Notes: generated by a model from the letters alone, not told the origin. A stretch of 64,000 bases of DNA from Ruminiclostridium hungatei (GCF_002051585.1 NZ_MZGX01000002.1:1-64000), one strand, 5' to 3'; positions 1 to 12,053 are shown, counted from the stretch's first letter. Numbers and translations: made by a program.

Positions 1-1
1 A

Positions 2-514
2 GAATGCACCAGCCAGTATAACCCCTAAAATGCCGCCTGTCAACACTGTCGCAATTCCCAACGCTGCGATAATGACAACAGCAATAAGAATTTTACCGAT
101 TGCTTTCCAATTATCCTTACACCACTCGCCAACTGATTTGCAAGCACCGCAAAACTTCTCCCAGCCGCTTTTTTCACATTCCGGCTTTAAATAATTGTAT
201 TTGTTGTAAAAATCAGCTTTACGCTTTTTTATTATATCAGCTGCCTCGCCGTCAATGCAAACAGCATCCGATATGAACTCTTCGCTGCTATTGTTAAAGG
301 TGTCAAGGGAAATGATTTTCTGTTCCTGAGTTTGCGAAGACGTTTGTATGGAACTGATGATATCCTCCAAATTACATACGCTTTTATTGATTGTTAAGGA
401 TTTTGTCTTAAGCGCGGCTAATTCGGATTTATAATCGGTTACAGATTTTTTAACGTCTTTGATTAACCCGGGCATCTGGTTGATTTTATTGGCATATAAC
501 GCTATGGTCGCCAC
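2..514 (-). CDS. N-terminal part of a polymorphic-toxin-like protein (runs off left edge)
   Basis: Open reading frame on the minus strand starting at a GTG (514-512), with an AGGAGGT ribosome binding site at 521-527, and still open at the window edge (171 codons seen). Residues 1-60 are charged and helical, then there is a linker with Cys residues. A long hydrophobic glycine-rich stretch begins near residue 138 and reaches the edge. This layout (helical N-terminus, hydrophobic pre-toxin segment, presumed C-terminal toxin) resembles LXG/WXG-type secreted polymorphic toxins of Bacillota. The toxin domain itself lies outside the window, so the function is inferred from architecture only. It has no standard signal peptide, which fits Esx-type export but does not prove it. 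Confidence 0.55.
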   Translation of the reverse strand, partial: MATIALYANKINQMPGLIKDVKKSVTDYKSELAALKTKSLTINKSVCNLEDIISSIQTSSQTQEQKIISLDTFNNSSEEFISDAVCIDGEAADIIKKRKADFYNKYNYLKPECEKSGWEKFCGACKSVGEWCKDNWKAIGKILIAVVIIAALGIATVLTGGILGVILAGAF

Positions 515-545
515 AATCTCACCTCCTGCTTATATCTGGTCGGGT

Positions 546-812
546 TTATCTCTTGTCATTTTCCATTTTTTCGGCACCGGAATTTTTATTTATCAACCTG
601 CAATCCAGTTTATCTTTAAAGCTATTATATTGCTAATCAATCCACTTTTTTGTCGGAATTTCTGGTCTTTCCAGATTACTTAATAATTTAGCAGAAGTCT
701 TACATTCTCCTGGTTCAATTTCTCTTAATGTTGATAATAGTTCCCAGTTATCCTCATTATATAATTCCTGTCCCAATTCCTCAACTAAAAATGCAAGTAA
801 CTTCCAGTGCAT
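546..812 (-). pseudogene. Decayed small gene upstream of the toxin-like gene
   Basis: A minus-strand frame begins with ATG at 812, runs 59 codons to TAG at 633-635, then continues open in the same frame for 29 more codons to TAA at 546-548. More coding-like sequence lies upstream in another frame (about 830-900), so the gene appears broken by a frameshift and an in-frame stop. The readable part is acidic and Leu/Trp/Glu rich and matches no family I can name. Position just upstream of a toxin-like gene fits a former toxin partner or immunity gene, but this is a guess. The rest of 813-1160 holds only the hairpin at 959-994 and the lacZ leader. Confidence 0.35.
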
Positions 813-958
813 TAAATGTCTGTTTCTTAAATCAGTTTTTTACAAATCTTTTTGAAATGGAATATGGAATTTAATGCCCCGTTGCCTTTCGTTAAGCGGC
901 CAATGTCAATACTTTAAGATAATCAATTGGTTTGAAATTTTTAGAATTTACCAGAAAA

Positions 959-994
959 AAGAGTAGGTCACATATTTCTATATGATCTACTCTT
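959..994 (-). terminator. Hairpin with U tract reading leftwards
   Basis: Arms 959-970 and 983-994 pair over 12 bp with one G-U pair, around a 12-nt AT-rich loop. On the minus strand the stem is followed by six T, so it can act as an intrinsic terminator leftwards. No minus-strand gene is visible just upstream of it; it may guard the decayed gene from antisense transcription, or be a relic. Confidence 0.4.
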
Positions 995-1019
995 AGTAAA
1001 AATTTCTTCTAATTCTTAA

Positions 1020-4226
<3,207 letters not shown>

Positions 4227-4301
4227 CACAGATATGCATATGGTTAATAATGAAAAGTAGCTTGATATATAATTTTTAATAAAGCAGGAGCCGGTGACCC
4301 A

Positions 4302-5753
4302 ATGTATAACACACCCATATATGACTATCTGCGCAGGTATGCAGAGGAGGAATTGAATATTTTCCACATGCCCGGACACAAGCTGGGAAGGGGAGTACCC
4401 TATGAATTGGCACAAAATCTGCTGCAGCTTGATGTAACAGAGGTTGAAGGAACCGATAACTTGCACCGTCCGCAGGGGATTATAAAGGACGCTCAGGGGA
4501 AAGCTGCAAAAGCCTTTGGCGCGGATAGGACCTTTTTCCTTGTAAACGGGTCGACCTGCGGTGTGCAGGCGGCGATTATGAGTGTGTGCGCCAGGGGACA
4601 GAAACTCATTGCAGGCAGGGATTCCCACAGGTCAGTGGCCTCAGGTCTGATTCTGTCCGGCGCAGAGCCGGTATATGTATATCCGGAGTTTAATGAGGAA
4701 TTTTCCATACATGTAGAAATAACGCCTGAGAGTATAGAGAATGCCCTCCGGGCAAATCCTGACGCGGCTGCGGTGCTTATAACCCGTCCGAATTATTACG
4801 GTATATGCTGTAACATTGAGGAAATAAGCAGGCTTGTACATTCCCGGGGAAAAATATTGATAGTGGATGAGGCCCACGGCGCGCATCTGGCCTTCAGTGA
4901 CAGGCTGCCGCCGTCTGCATTGAGCTGCGGTGCGGATATATGTATTCAAAGCGCACATAAAACCCTGCCGGCAGTTACACAGGGAGCATATTTGCATGTA
5001 AAGGGAAACAGGCCGGATATGGAAAAGCTGTCGTTTAATCTGGCAATGCTTCAATCCTCCAGTCCTTCGTATATAATCATGTCATATCTTGATATTGCCA
5101 GAGAAATAATGGAACGGGAAGGCCGGAAAAGGCTTGAAGAAATTATTGACATCAACGCCCGGTTTGTTGAGGAATTGGAGGAGGACGGAGCATATAAGGT
5201 TTTGCAGTCCGGGAATATGGGTATAAATTCTGTACAGGACCCCACCAGACTGGTGATAAATGTAAATGGACTGGGTATCAGCGGATATTCTGCAGAAAAG
5301 GTGCTGAGGGAGCGCCTGGCTACACAGGTTGAAATGGCTGACTTTGAGAACATTGTATTAATAACCACTGTGGCAGACACCCGGGAGAGCATGAAAAGGC
5401 TGCTGGATGCTCTGGAGACCATGAAAGGCTTTGAATTCCATGAAAAGCGGCAAAATGCATCTGCCGAGATGAGGTCTATGGTAAGGCAGTATAATAACAG
5501 GCTCCGGGGCAGTTCCCAGGAACTGCCGCCATGGAAGGCATACGCCTCGGAAAAGCTGGAAATCCCGCTTGAGTCTGCCGTGGGTCGTATATGTGCAGAT
5601 ATAATCACACCATACCCTCCTGGAATACCGGTGCTATACCCTGGGGAGATTATCTGCAGTCTGACAGTGGATTATATCAGTGACATTATTTCGGCAGGGG
5701 GAAATGTAAACGGAATGGGAGCTGACGGCAGGATCAGAGTTTTAAAAGAGTGA
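4302..5753 (+). CDS. PLP-dependent Orn/Lys/Arg decarboxylase family protein (YaaO-like)
   Basis: 483 residues of the fold-type I aminotransferase-like Orn/Lys/Arg decarboxylase family. Visible landmarks: FHMPGHK near residue 21, VDEAHGAH (Asp189) and SAHKT with the Schiff-base Lys220. The C-terminal part carries the PPYPPGIP-like segment (here TPYPPGIPVLYPGE) typical of the family's C-terminal domain. It is shorter than the large inducible decarboxylases and fits the YaaO/SpeA group. In Bacillus subtilis yaaO likewise precedes tmk-yaaQ-yaaR-holB-yaaT, so the neighbourhood agrees. Substrate (arginine or lysine) cannot be decided from sequence. It starts 75 nt after lacZ but is probably transcribed with the downstream block. 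Confidence 0.85.
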   Translation: MYNTPIYDYLRRYAEEELNIFHMPGHKLGRGVPYELAQNLLQLDVTEVEGTDNLHRPQGIIKDAQGKAAKAFGADRTFFLVNGSTCGVQAAIMSVCARGQKLIAGRDSHRSVASGLILSGAEPVYVYPEFNEEFSIHVEITPESIENALRANPDAAAVLITRPNYYGICCNIEEISRLVHSRGKILIVDEAHGAHLAFSDRLPPSALSCGADICIQSAHKTLPAVTQGAYLHVKGNRPDMEKLSFNLAMLQSSSPSYIIMSYLDIAREIMEREGRKRLEEIIDINARFVEELEEDGAYKVLQSGNMGINSVQDPTRLVINVNGLGISGYSAEKVLRERLATQVEMADFENIVLITTVADTRESMKRLLDALETMKGFEFHEKRQNASAEMRSMVRQYNNRLRGSSQELPPWKAYASEKLEIPLESAVGRICADIITPYPPGIPVLYPGEIICSLTVDYISDIISAGGNVNGMGADGRIRVLKE

Positions 5754-5889
5754 CGGGCAATAAGATGCGGCATTCAAAATAATCCGAATTTATAAAGCGA
5801 TTAAAGGATGTTATGTTATAATAAGATATACAAACATATGAGTATATTATTAATGATTTTATTTCAAACGGTTTGAGAGGATGCGGCAA

Positions 5890-6510
5890 ATGAAGAAAGG
5901 CTTATTTATTACTTTTGAAGGCACTGACGGCTCAGGCAAAACAACGCAGATCAAATTACTTGAAGAATATATGTCAACTAAAGGCCGGGAGGTGGTTTTA
6001 TCCCGTGAACCCGGTGGAACCAGAGTCAGTGAAATAATACGGGACATTATACTGGAACCGGAAAACAAGGAGATTGTACCCCTTACGGAAATGATACTGT
6101 ATGCTGCGTCCAGAGCGCAGCATGTGGCAGAAGTGATAGAACCGGCTGTTAACAACGGCAAGATAGTCATTTGTGACAGGTATGTGGATTCCAGCTATGC
6201 GTATCAGGGCGGAGGAAGAGGCGTGGATTTAAAAATTATTGCTGATGTAAACCGCATTGCAATAAACGGAACAGTACCGGATATAACCTTTTTTCTTGAT
6301 ATAGACCCTGAAATTTCAATAAGAAGGCGGATAAATTCAACCGGCGCCGACCGTATAGAGCAGGAAAAACTGGATTTTCACAGGCGGGTATATGATGGAT
6401 ATAAAAAGCTGTCAATACTTTACCCGGACAGAATAAAGACCATTGATGCCACAAAGTCCGTTGAAGAGATTTCATCTCAGATAAATGAGTATATTGATGA
6501 ATTGTTTTAA
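5890..6510 (+). CDS. tmk: Thymidylate kinase (dTMP kinase)
   Basis: Phosphorylates dTMP to dTDP with ATP. 206 residues, normal length. P-loop GTDGSGKTT at residues 11-19, the DRY motif at 96-98 followed by SSYAYQG, and a basic LID region (RRRINSTGADR). Start at 5890 preferred over an in-frame ATG at 5881, because the GAGAGG ribosome binding site at 5875-5880 touches the first ATG but is well spaced for the second. First of a close-packed run of genes (tmk, darA, yaaR, holB, ricT) conserved in Bacillota. Confidence 0.95.
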   Translation: MKKGLFITFEGTDGSGKTTQIKLLEEYMSTKGREVVLSREPGGTRVSEIIRDIILEPENKEIVPLTEMILYAASRAQHVAEVIEPAVNNGKIVICDRYVDSSYAYQGGGRGVDLKIIADVNRIAINGTVPDITFFLDIDPEISIRRRINSTGADRIEQEKLDFHRRVYDGYKKLSILYPDRIKTIDATKSVEEISSQINEYIDELF

Positions 6511-6532
6511 TTATTAAAAAGGAGGTTTTACT

Positions 6533-6871
6533 ATGAAACTGGTATTTGCGATTGTCCATGATGAGGATGGCAGCAAGGTTATGGAGGAACTCAATAAAAA
6601 CGGTTTCGGAGTCACAAAAATGTGTTCTTCGGGAGGTTTTCTCAAAGCAGGAAATACAACGCTTTTAGTGGGTGTGGATGAAGAAAAGCTGGATGAGGTT
6701 ATCGCCATAATCGAAAAGAAGTCAAAGAGCAGAAAACAGGTAATTAATACTCCTGCAACACCCGGAGGCATGAACGGCATGAATGGTATGTACATGCCAT
6801 ACCCTGTTGAAGTTACGGTAGGAGGAGCAACAATATTTGTGGTGGATGTGGAGAAGTTCCACAAGGTGTAA
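6533..6871 (+). CDS. darA: Cyclic-di-AMP receptor DarA/PstA (YaaQ, DUF970)
   Basis: 112-residue PII-like protein starting KLVFAIVHDED, a near-signature of the YaaQ family, which forms trimers that bind c-di-AMP. Strong AAGGAGG site at 6519-6525. The flexible loop contains a short NGM repeat (residues about 82-88) unlike the rest of the fold. Between tmk and yaaR as in Bacillus. Its downstream partner is not known for the family in general; here the window also encodes a KhtT-like protein, another c-di-AMP-binding family (26656-27150). Confidence 0.92.
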   Translation: MKLVFAIVHDEDGSKVMEELNKNGFGVTKMCSSGGFLKAGNTTLLVGVDEEKLDEVIAIIEKKSKSRKQVINTPATPGGMNGMNGMYMPYPVEVTVGGATIFVVDVEKFHKV

Positions 6872-6924
6872 CCGGAGGCACAGCAATTTAAAATAAAACA
6901 ATTTATTGTTATGACAGTAAGGAT

Positions 6925-7386
6925 GTGTTTGCCATTAAGATACAGGATGCATCGAAGAATCCCTCAGGTATCAATGCGATACCCGGAAGGGATGAAAGGG
7001 CTATAAGAAACGAAAGAGACGTGGCTTTTTCTGCTACCCTTAAAAAGATGGAATTCCAAAATTACGAGGAACGCATAAGGGTATTGGCCGACAAGATACA
7101 GACTCAGGGGAAGAAGCTGGAGAAGAAGGCTGACATAAGGGATTTGAAGGTTTACAAGCAGCTAATTTCAGAATTTCTGGACGAGGCTGTTTCACATTCC
7201 CACAGCTTTACAAAGAAAAGCTTTCTGGACAGGCGGGGCAGACACAGGGTATATGCCATAATCAAGAAGATTAATGACGAGCTTATCGAGCTTACAAATG
7301 AAGTCATCAAGTCGGAGCAGGATAATCTCAGCATACTGAAGAAACTGGATGATATAAGGGGCTTGATTCTGGATCTGCTGCTGTAG
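6925..7386 (+). CDS. yaaR: YaaR family protein (DUF327)
   Basis: 153 residues, helical and strongly charged, with the KSFLDRRGRHRVY segment (about residues 94-106) typical of YaaR/DUF327. The function is not established for the family. Start taken at GTG 6925, with a weak AAGGA just upstream; no better in-frame start is visible. Always found between yaaQ and holB in this gene block, so probably co-transcribed with them. Confidence 0.8.
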   Translation: MFAIKIQDASKNPSGINAIPGRDERAIRNERDVAFSATLKKMEFQNYEERIRVLADKIQTQGKKLEKKADIRDLKVYKQLISEFLDEAVSHSHSFTKKSFLDRRGRHRVYAIIKKINDELIELTNEVIKSEQDNLSILKKLDDIRGLILDLLL

Positions 7387-7485
7387 AAGTATTATGGCAA
7401 TCCGCCTGTGCCGGTAGCTTTAACAGTTGGAAAGAAGCTTTGGAGCATAGGGGCGGAACTTGGTGTCAGCAGGATGGAGAGTAAT

Positions 7486-8472
7486 ATGTTAGGGCATAAA
7501 AAAATACTGGCCGGCTTGCACAAAACTATGGAAAATAATAATGTGAGCCATGCCTATATATTTGAAGGGCCTGATGGCATAGGCAAGAGGGAAACGGCTT
7601 TGTCGTTTGCCGCAATGCTCTTGTGTGAAAGAGGCACGGAGCGTTGCGGAGAATGTCAATCCTGCCGGTTGTTTGCAGAGGGTTCGAATCCTGATTTTCA
7701 GGAAATTTATTCAAAGGACAAGAGTATAGCTGTTGACGAAATCAGAAATATTTTAAAGGGGTTGGTAATAAGGCCTCTTTATTCAAGTTATAAAATTATA
7801 ATTATTAATGATGCGGACAGTATGACAGTACAAGCTCAGAATGCACTGCTCAAGTCTCTGGAGGAACCCCCTCCGTACGTGGTGTTCATACTGACGGTGC
7901 AGTCTTCCGCTGCGGTTACGCAAACAGTAAGGTCAAGATGCCGGAGGATTTTATTTGACAAGCTGTCGGAAGAAGAAATACTGGAAATTCTCCGGGAAAG
8001 ATATGGAGCAAGACAGCCGGAGTGGGATTTTATGATATCTTATGCCGACGGCGTTGTAGGCACGGCGCTTGAACTGGCTGAATCGCCGGATTACCTTGAC
8101 GCCAGAAATGAAATAATGCAATCTGTAAACGAGCTGCTTGTACCAGGGAAAGGTGATGTTTTTAAAGCATATGAATTATTTGAAAAGAATTCTGACAAGA
8201 TAGAATTTATATTAAAAATAATGCTTTTGTTTTTCAGGGATATAATAATATATAGTCAGACCTTGAATTATAACATATTGATTAATTCCGATAAAAAAGA
8301 TATGATAGTTGAGAACGCCAATTTGAAACTTTCTTGTCTGTTGAAGTGCATTGATGCAGTTTGGAGTGCCAAGAGGGGGCTGGAGTACAATGCAAACTTT
8401 CAATTGGCGATAGAGGTAATGCTGATGAAAATCAAAGACTCTTATGTTTATAAAGATTCTCAGGTTTATTGA
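7486..8472 (+). CDS. holB: DNA polymerase III delta' subunit
   Basis: Clamp-loader AAA+ subunit, 328 residues. Walker A-like GPDGIGKRET at residues 28-37, and a zinc module with Cys47, Cys54, Cys57 and Cys60. The NALLKSLEEPP segment and the SRC motif follow. Start at 7486 fits the family opening (GHKKIL...NNNVSHAYIFEGP) and has AGGATGGAG 7 nt upstream; in-frame GTG at 7408 would add an unrelated 26-residue tail. It overlaps the upstream end of the ricT leader, indicating translational linkage. Confidence 0.92.
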   Translation: MLGHKKILAGLHKTMENNNVSHAYIFEGPDGIGKRETALSFAAMLLCERGTERCGECQSCRLFAEGSNPDFQEIYSKDKSIAVDEIRNILKGLVIRPLYSSYKIIIINDADSMTVQAQNALLKSLEEPPPYVVFILTVQSSAAVTQTVRSRCRRILFDKLSEEEILEILRERYGARQPEWDFMISYADGVVGTALELAESPDYLDARNEIMQSVNELLVPGKGDVFKAYELFEKNSDKIEFILKIMLLFFRDIIIYSQTLNYNILINSDKKDMIVENANLKLSCLLKCIDAVWSAKRGLEYNANFQLAIEVMLMKIKDSYVYKDSQVY

Positions 8473-8489
8473 TAGAAAGGAATTTATTA

Positions 8490-9365
8490 ATGGTAAAAGT
8501 TGTTGGAGTCAGGTTTAAAACAGCCGGGAAGATTTATTATTTCGATCCCGGAGAGCTGGTTATAGATTTGAACAAAAATGTAATAGTTGAGACTGCAAGA
8601 GGAATAGAATTCGGACTTGTGGTAGTGCCCAACAGGGAGGTAGACGAGTCTGAGATAGTGGCTCCTCTTAAAAAGGTCATACGCCTTGCAACTGATGAGG
8701 ACATTGCTCACGCTGCCGAGAACGACAGGAAGGAAAAGGAGGCGTATGGAATATGCCTCCAGAAGATAAACGATCATAAGCTGGACATGAAGCTTATTGA
8801 TGTGGAATATACCTTTGACAATAACAAGGTTCTTTTCTACTTTACCGCTGACGGCAGAGTGGATTTCAGAGAGCTTGTGAAGGATCTGGCCGCAGTATTT
8901 AAGACAAGAATAGAGCTGAGACAGATTGGTGTCCGGGATGAATCCAAAATGATGGGCGGCATTGGAATATGCGGAAGAGTTCTCTGCTGCAACTCCTTCC
9001 TGGGTGAATTCCAGCCTGTTTCAATAAAAATGGCAAAGGAGCAGTCTCTCTCCCTGAATCCCACCAAGATATCCGGAACCTGCGGACGGCTTATGTGCTG
9101 TCTGAAATATGAGCAGGAGGCGTATGAGGATTTGCTGGACAGAGTTCCCAAAACAGGCGCTATTGTTGAGACACCTGAAGGCCAGGGAACTGTGGTGGAA
9201 GTAAATCTCCTGAAGGAAATTCTCAAGATAAAGCTGGATATCGGTAAGGAGACCGAGCTGAGGATATACAATTTTAAAGAAGGCGAAGTCAAGCTCATAA
9301 GGAACGCTGCTGCAAATGACGACATGGATATTGACCTGGAAGCATTAAAGCAGTTGGAGGATTGA
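8490..9365 (+). CDS. ricT: RicT (YaaT), PSP1-domain protein of the RicAFT complex
   Basis: 291 residues with the PSP1 C-terminal region. Six conserved cysteines at 161, 166, 167, 198, 203 and 204 (CGRVLCC and CGRLMCC) match the iron-sulfur ligands of RicT. In Bacillus subtilis RicT, with RicA and RicF, guides RNase Y mRNA maturation and promotes Spo0A phosphorylation. Start ATG at 8490 has AAAGG 9 nt upstream; a TTG at 8469 would overlap the holB stop. Its partners are not in this window. Last gene of the tmk block. Confidence 0.92.
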   Translation: MVKVVGVRFKTAGKIYYFDPGELVIDLNKNVIVETARGIEFGLVVVPNREVDESEIVAPLKKVIRLATDEDIAHAAENDRKEKEAYGICLQKINDHKLDMKLIDVEYTFDNNKVLFYFTADGRVDFRELVKDLAAVFKTRIELRQIGVRDESKMMGGIGICGRVLCCNSFLGEFQPVSIKMAKEQSLSLNPTKISGTCGRLMCCLKYEQEAYEDLLDRVPKTGAIVETPEGQGTVVEVNLLKEILKIKLDIGKETELRIYNFKEGEVKLIRNAAANDDMDIDLEALKQLED

Positions 9366-9413
9366 TTGTTTAAGGACAGACCTTGACATATGCAAAAAAA
9401 TATGGAATTTAGT

Positions 9414-9442
9414 TTGTCATTTGCAATAAATGGTGGTAAAAT
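9414..9442 (+). promoter_or_regulatory. Vegetative promoter of the ferredoxin gene
   Basis: TTGTCA (9414-9419), a 17-nt spacer, then TAAAAT (9437-9442), close to the sigma-A consensus and 60 nt before the ferredoxin start. It gives the ferredoxin its own transcript separate from ricT. Confidence 0.6.
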
Positions 9443-9502
9443 AAGAGCGAAAAACATGTTTTAAAGGATTGTTTTTCCTTAAATACTAGGAGGTGTTTTT
9501 AA

Positions 9503-9673
9503 ATGGCATATTTTATTAATGAATCATGCATCAGTTGTGGGGCATGTGAATCAGAATGCCCAGTATCCTGTATAGCTGCTGGTGATAGCGTATATGTAAT
9601 AGACGCTGATGCTTGCATTGAATGCGGCGCTTGTGCTAACGTATGTCCTGTTGATGCTCCTCAACAGCAATAG
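9503..9673 (+). CDS. 2[4Fe-4S] clostridial ferredoxin
   Basis: 56-residue protein with two CxxCxxCxxxCP motifs (CISCGACESECP and CIECGACANVCP), each able to bind a [4Fe-4S] cluster. This is the classic small clostridial electron carrier used by pyruvate:ferredoxin oxidoreductase and hydrogenase. AGGAGGTG at 9488-9495 precedes ATG. Own promoter and a strong terminator make it a single-gene transcript, probably highly expressed. Confidence 0.96.
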   Translation: MAYFINESCISCGACESECPVSCIAAGDSVYVIDADACIECGACANVCPVDAPQQQ

Positions 9674-9686
9674 TTTTAGTGTAATG

Positions 9687-9728
9687 AAGGTCAGATAAAG
9701 GCCATAGTGCCTTTATCTGACCTTTTTT
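9687..9728 (+). terminator. Rho-independent terminator of the ferredoxin gene
   Basis: Perfect 16-bp stem (9687-9702 with 9709-9724), 6-nt loop, followed by a T run. Confidence 0.95.
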
Positions 9729-9817
9729 CAGCGCATAGGATATACATTTTATTGAAAGTATAAGAACTGTCAATCCTGAGTTTGGGGCCTCCCTGGCGAA
9801 CAAGGAAATAACTTCTT

Positions 9818-10570
9818 ATGAGGAAACAGTATTACATGGTTGAGTTAAGAAACAATGAAAGAATAGATGATTTGCAACTGAATGGACTAAAGCTGATACA
9901 AGACCCTGAGGCCTTTTGTTTTGGAGTTGATGCAGTTTTATTATCAGATTTTGCAGATGTAAAAAAGGGACACAGGGTTTTGGATATAGGAACGGGCACA
10001 GGCATAATACCCATACTGCTGGCGGGCAAAACACAGGCGGCGGCTGTAGTCGGACTGGAAATACAGGAGACTGTGGCAGAAATGGCTTCAAGGAGTGTGA
10101 GCCTCAACGGTCTTGAGGATAGAGTGGAAATATTATGCGGAGACGTAAGAGAGTACAGCCGGTATTTTGGAAAGTCCAGCTTTGATGTTGTGGTATCAAA
10201 CCCGCCCTATACAAACAAAGGCTGCGGGCTTGTGAATCCTCATGACAGCAAGGCTGTTTCCAGGCATGAAATACTGTGCACCCTGGAAGATGTCGTAGGG
10301 GCGGCAGGGGCGCTGCTTGCTCCGGGAGGCCAACTGGCAATGGTGCACAGGCCTGAAAGGCTGGCCGACATAGTATGCTGTATGAGGAACTGTGGTATTG
10401 AACCCAAGTATTTGAGAATGGTTCATCCAAAGCCTTTCAAGAAGCCCTCAATGATATTGATAAAGGGAAGCAGAGGCGGAAAACCCGAACTTAAGGTAAT
10501 GGAGCCCCTGTATGTATATAACGCCGACGGAACATATTCCCACGAAATAAATAGAATTTATGGCAGGTAG
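9818..10570 (+). CDS. tRNA1(Val) (adenine-N6)-methyltransferase family protein (TrmN6/YabB)
   Basis: 250-residue SAM-dependent methyltransferase. Motif I is VLDIGTGTGIIPILL (residues 53-67), and the N6-adenine methylation motif VSNPPY is present. The opening ERIDDLQLNGLKLIQ matches the TrmN6/YabB group, which modifies A37 of a tRNA. The alternative start at 9836 (six residues shorter) is equally possible. Followed at 26 nt by rsmI, the same pair as yabB-yazA-yabC in Bacillus. Confidence 0.85.
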   Translation: MRKQYYMVELRNNERIDDLQLNGLKLIQDPEAFCFGVDAVLLSDFADVKKGHRVLDIGTGTGIIPILLAGKTQAAAVVGLEIQETVAEMASRSVSLNGLEDRVEILCGDVREYSRYFGKSSFDVVVSNPPYTNKGCGLVNPHDSKAVSRHEILCTLEDVVGAAGALLAPGGQLAMVHRPERLADIVCCMRNCGIEPKYLRMVHPKPFKKPSMILIKGSRGGKPELKVMEPLYVYNADGTYSHEINRIYGR

Positions 10571-10596
10571 GAAAAGAGCCGGAAAGGAAGAGAGAC

Positions 10597-11448
10597 TTGA
10601 ACGGGGAAAAAGGAATGCTGTATCTTGTTGCCACACCCATTGGAAATCTTCAGGACATAACCTTAAGAGCAATCAATACGCTTAAGGAAGTGGAGCTGAT
10701 AGCCGCGGAGGATACCCGGCAAACCATAAAGCTGCTCAACCATTTTGAGATAAAAAAGCCCCTTATAAGCTATTACGAGCACAATAAGATTGTCAAGGGA
10801 AATTATCTGATTGAACAACTGCTGCAGGGCAAAGATATTGCACTGGTTTCGGATGCCGGTACGCCTGGAATATCCGACCCCGGTGAAGACCTGGTAAGGC
10901 TTTGTATAGAAAATGGGGTAAAGGTGACAATGATACCCGGACCTGTGGCAGCGGTTACGGGAATGGTGATATCAGGTTTGCCCACAGGCAGGTTTGTGTT
11001 TGAAGGTTTTCTTCCCATGAATAAGAGAACCCGGCAGGAGAGGCTCAGGCAGCTTAAAGATGAAACCAGAACCATAATATTTTATGAGGCGCCCCATAAG
11101 CTCCCATATACCCTGAAGGATATGTACAATGCCTGGGGGGATAGGAGGATAGCCCTTGCCAGGGAGCTTACCAAGCGATATGAAGAGGTGATAAGGTGCA
11201 ACTTGTCTGAGGCAGCCGACAGGTATCAGGCGGAAGCTCCCAAGGGGGAGTTCGTTGTCGTGGTTGAAGGCCAGGATCAGAAGGTGCTCATGGAACAGGA
11301 AAAGGACAAATTTGCTGACATGAGTATTGAGGAGCATGTAGAAAAGTATACCGGTGAGGGGCTATCGAAAAAAGAGGCAATTAAGAAGGTGGCCGAAGAC
11401 AGAGGAGTGAACAAAAGAGATGTCTATAATTCAGTTATGAAGAAATAA
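10597..11448 (+). CDS. rsmI: 16S rRNA (cytidine1402-2'-O)-methyltransferase
   Basis: 283 residues of the SAM-dependent tetrapyrrole-methylase-like family. Signature segments LVATPIGNLQDIT and GTPGISDPG are present. It methylates the 2'-O of C1402 in the ribosomal decoding centre. TTG start at 10597 is supported by AAGGAAG 6 nt upstream; the ATG at 10615 has no well-spaced site. Co-directional with the upstream tRNA methyltransferase. Confidence 0.93.
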   Translation: MNGEKGMLYLVATPIGNLQDITLRAINTLKEVELIAAEDTRQTIKLLNHFEIKKPLISYYEHNKIVKGNYLIEQLLQGKDIALVSDAGTPGISDPGEDLVRLCIENGVKVTMIPGPVAAVTGMVISGLPTGRFVFEGFLPMNKRTRQERLRQLKDETRTIIFYEAPHKLPYTLKDMYNAWGDRRIALARELTKRYEEVIRCNLSEAADRYQAEAPKGEFVVVVEGQDQKVLMEQEKDKFADMSIEEHVEKYTGEGLSKKEAIKKVAEDRGVNKRDVYNSVMKK

Positions 11449-11505
11449 GCTCTCCGGGTTGATTCCGAGGTATAGCAGCAGGTATAACCAATTTCAGGCA
11501 AAAAT

Positions 11506-11527
11506 AAAAAGAGCCTTGGCTCTTTTT
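11506..11527. terminator. Bidirectional terminator between rsmI and abrB
   Basis: A 22-nt perfect palindrome with A-run and T-run ends lies between two convergent genes, so it can end transcription both ways. Confidence 0.9.
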
Positions 11528-11544
11528 ATAGTGCTTAAAGAAAA

Positions 11545-11784
11545 TTACTTCTTTAATTCTTTCATACAGTCAGGGCATATGTTCTTTCCCTTGTATACCT
11601 GTACATCCTTGGCATTTCCGCAGAAGATACATGCTGGTTCATACTTCTTCAATATAATAGTAGATTCATCAACATAAATTTCCAATGCATCCTTTTCTGC
11701 AATATCAAAAGTTCTGCGCAATTCGATAGGGAGAACAACTCTTCCCAATTCGTCAACTTTTCTTACAATACCTGTAGATTTCAT
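11545..11784 (-). CDS. abrB: AbrB-family transition-state regulator with C-terminal Cys4 tail
   Basis: 79 residues. Residues 1-48 are the swapped-hairpin AbrB/SpoVT DNA-binding domain (GIVRKVDELGRVVLPIELRR). Residues 49-79 carry a CxxC...CxxC set (Cys52, 55, 70, 73), which suggests a small zinc-binding tail of the kind seen in clostridial AbrB homologues. AGGAGG precedes the start. The family represses post-exponential genes during growth and is itself shut down by Spo0A~P; the Spo0A boxes next to this gene fit that. Confidence 0.92.
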   Translation of the reverse strand: MKSTGIVRKVDELGRVVLPIELRRTFDIAEKDALEIYVDESTIILKKYEPACIFCGNAKDVQVYKGKNICPDCMKELKK

Positions 11785-11816
11785 AATTATAACCTCCTAA
11801 ATAATACACTTCATAT

Positions 11817-11823
11817 TTCGACA
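11817..11823 (-). promoter_or_regulatory. Spo0A box just downstream of the abrB promoter
   Basis: Exact TGTCGAA (0A-box consensus TGNCGAA) on the minus strand, between the -10 element and the ribosome binding site. A roadblock or promoter-overlapping site here would repress abrB, as in Bacillus subtilis. Confidence 0.65.
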
Positions 11824-11835
11824 AACTTCGTTATT

Positions 11836-11864
11836 ATAATACCATAAATTCCAATAAACGTCAA
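11836..11864 (-). promoter_or_regulatory. Sigma-A promoter of abrB
   Basis: On the minus strand: TTGACG (11864-11859), a 17-nt spacer, TATTAT (11841-11836). The predicted transcript start falls beside the Spo0A box at 11817-11823. Confidence 0.75.
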
Positions 11865-12053
11865 CGCTCATTTTACAAAAAAATTAAAAAATTTTAAATA
11901 TGCAAAAATAAGGAACATAGACGGTAAAGGACTTTCAAAGAATAAAACCCGCTAAAAGGCAAATGTAAATATTTTATGAATAAATTTTGCATAAGATAAA
12001 CTTACAAAGCTTCAAAAATAATACTGGGAATTCAACGGCAGAATATGAGGGCA

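Noticed and set aside
459-683. 74-codon plus-strand frame at the left end
   Set aside because: Hydrophobic translation of AT-rich DNA that is coding on the other strand; no ribosome binding site.
10104-10430. Antisense frames over the TrmN6-like gene
   Set aside because: Pro/Cys/Gln-rich shadow composition and no ribosome binding site.
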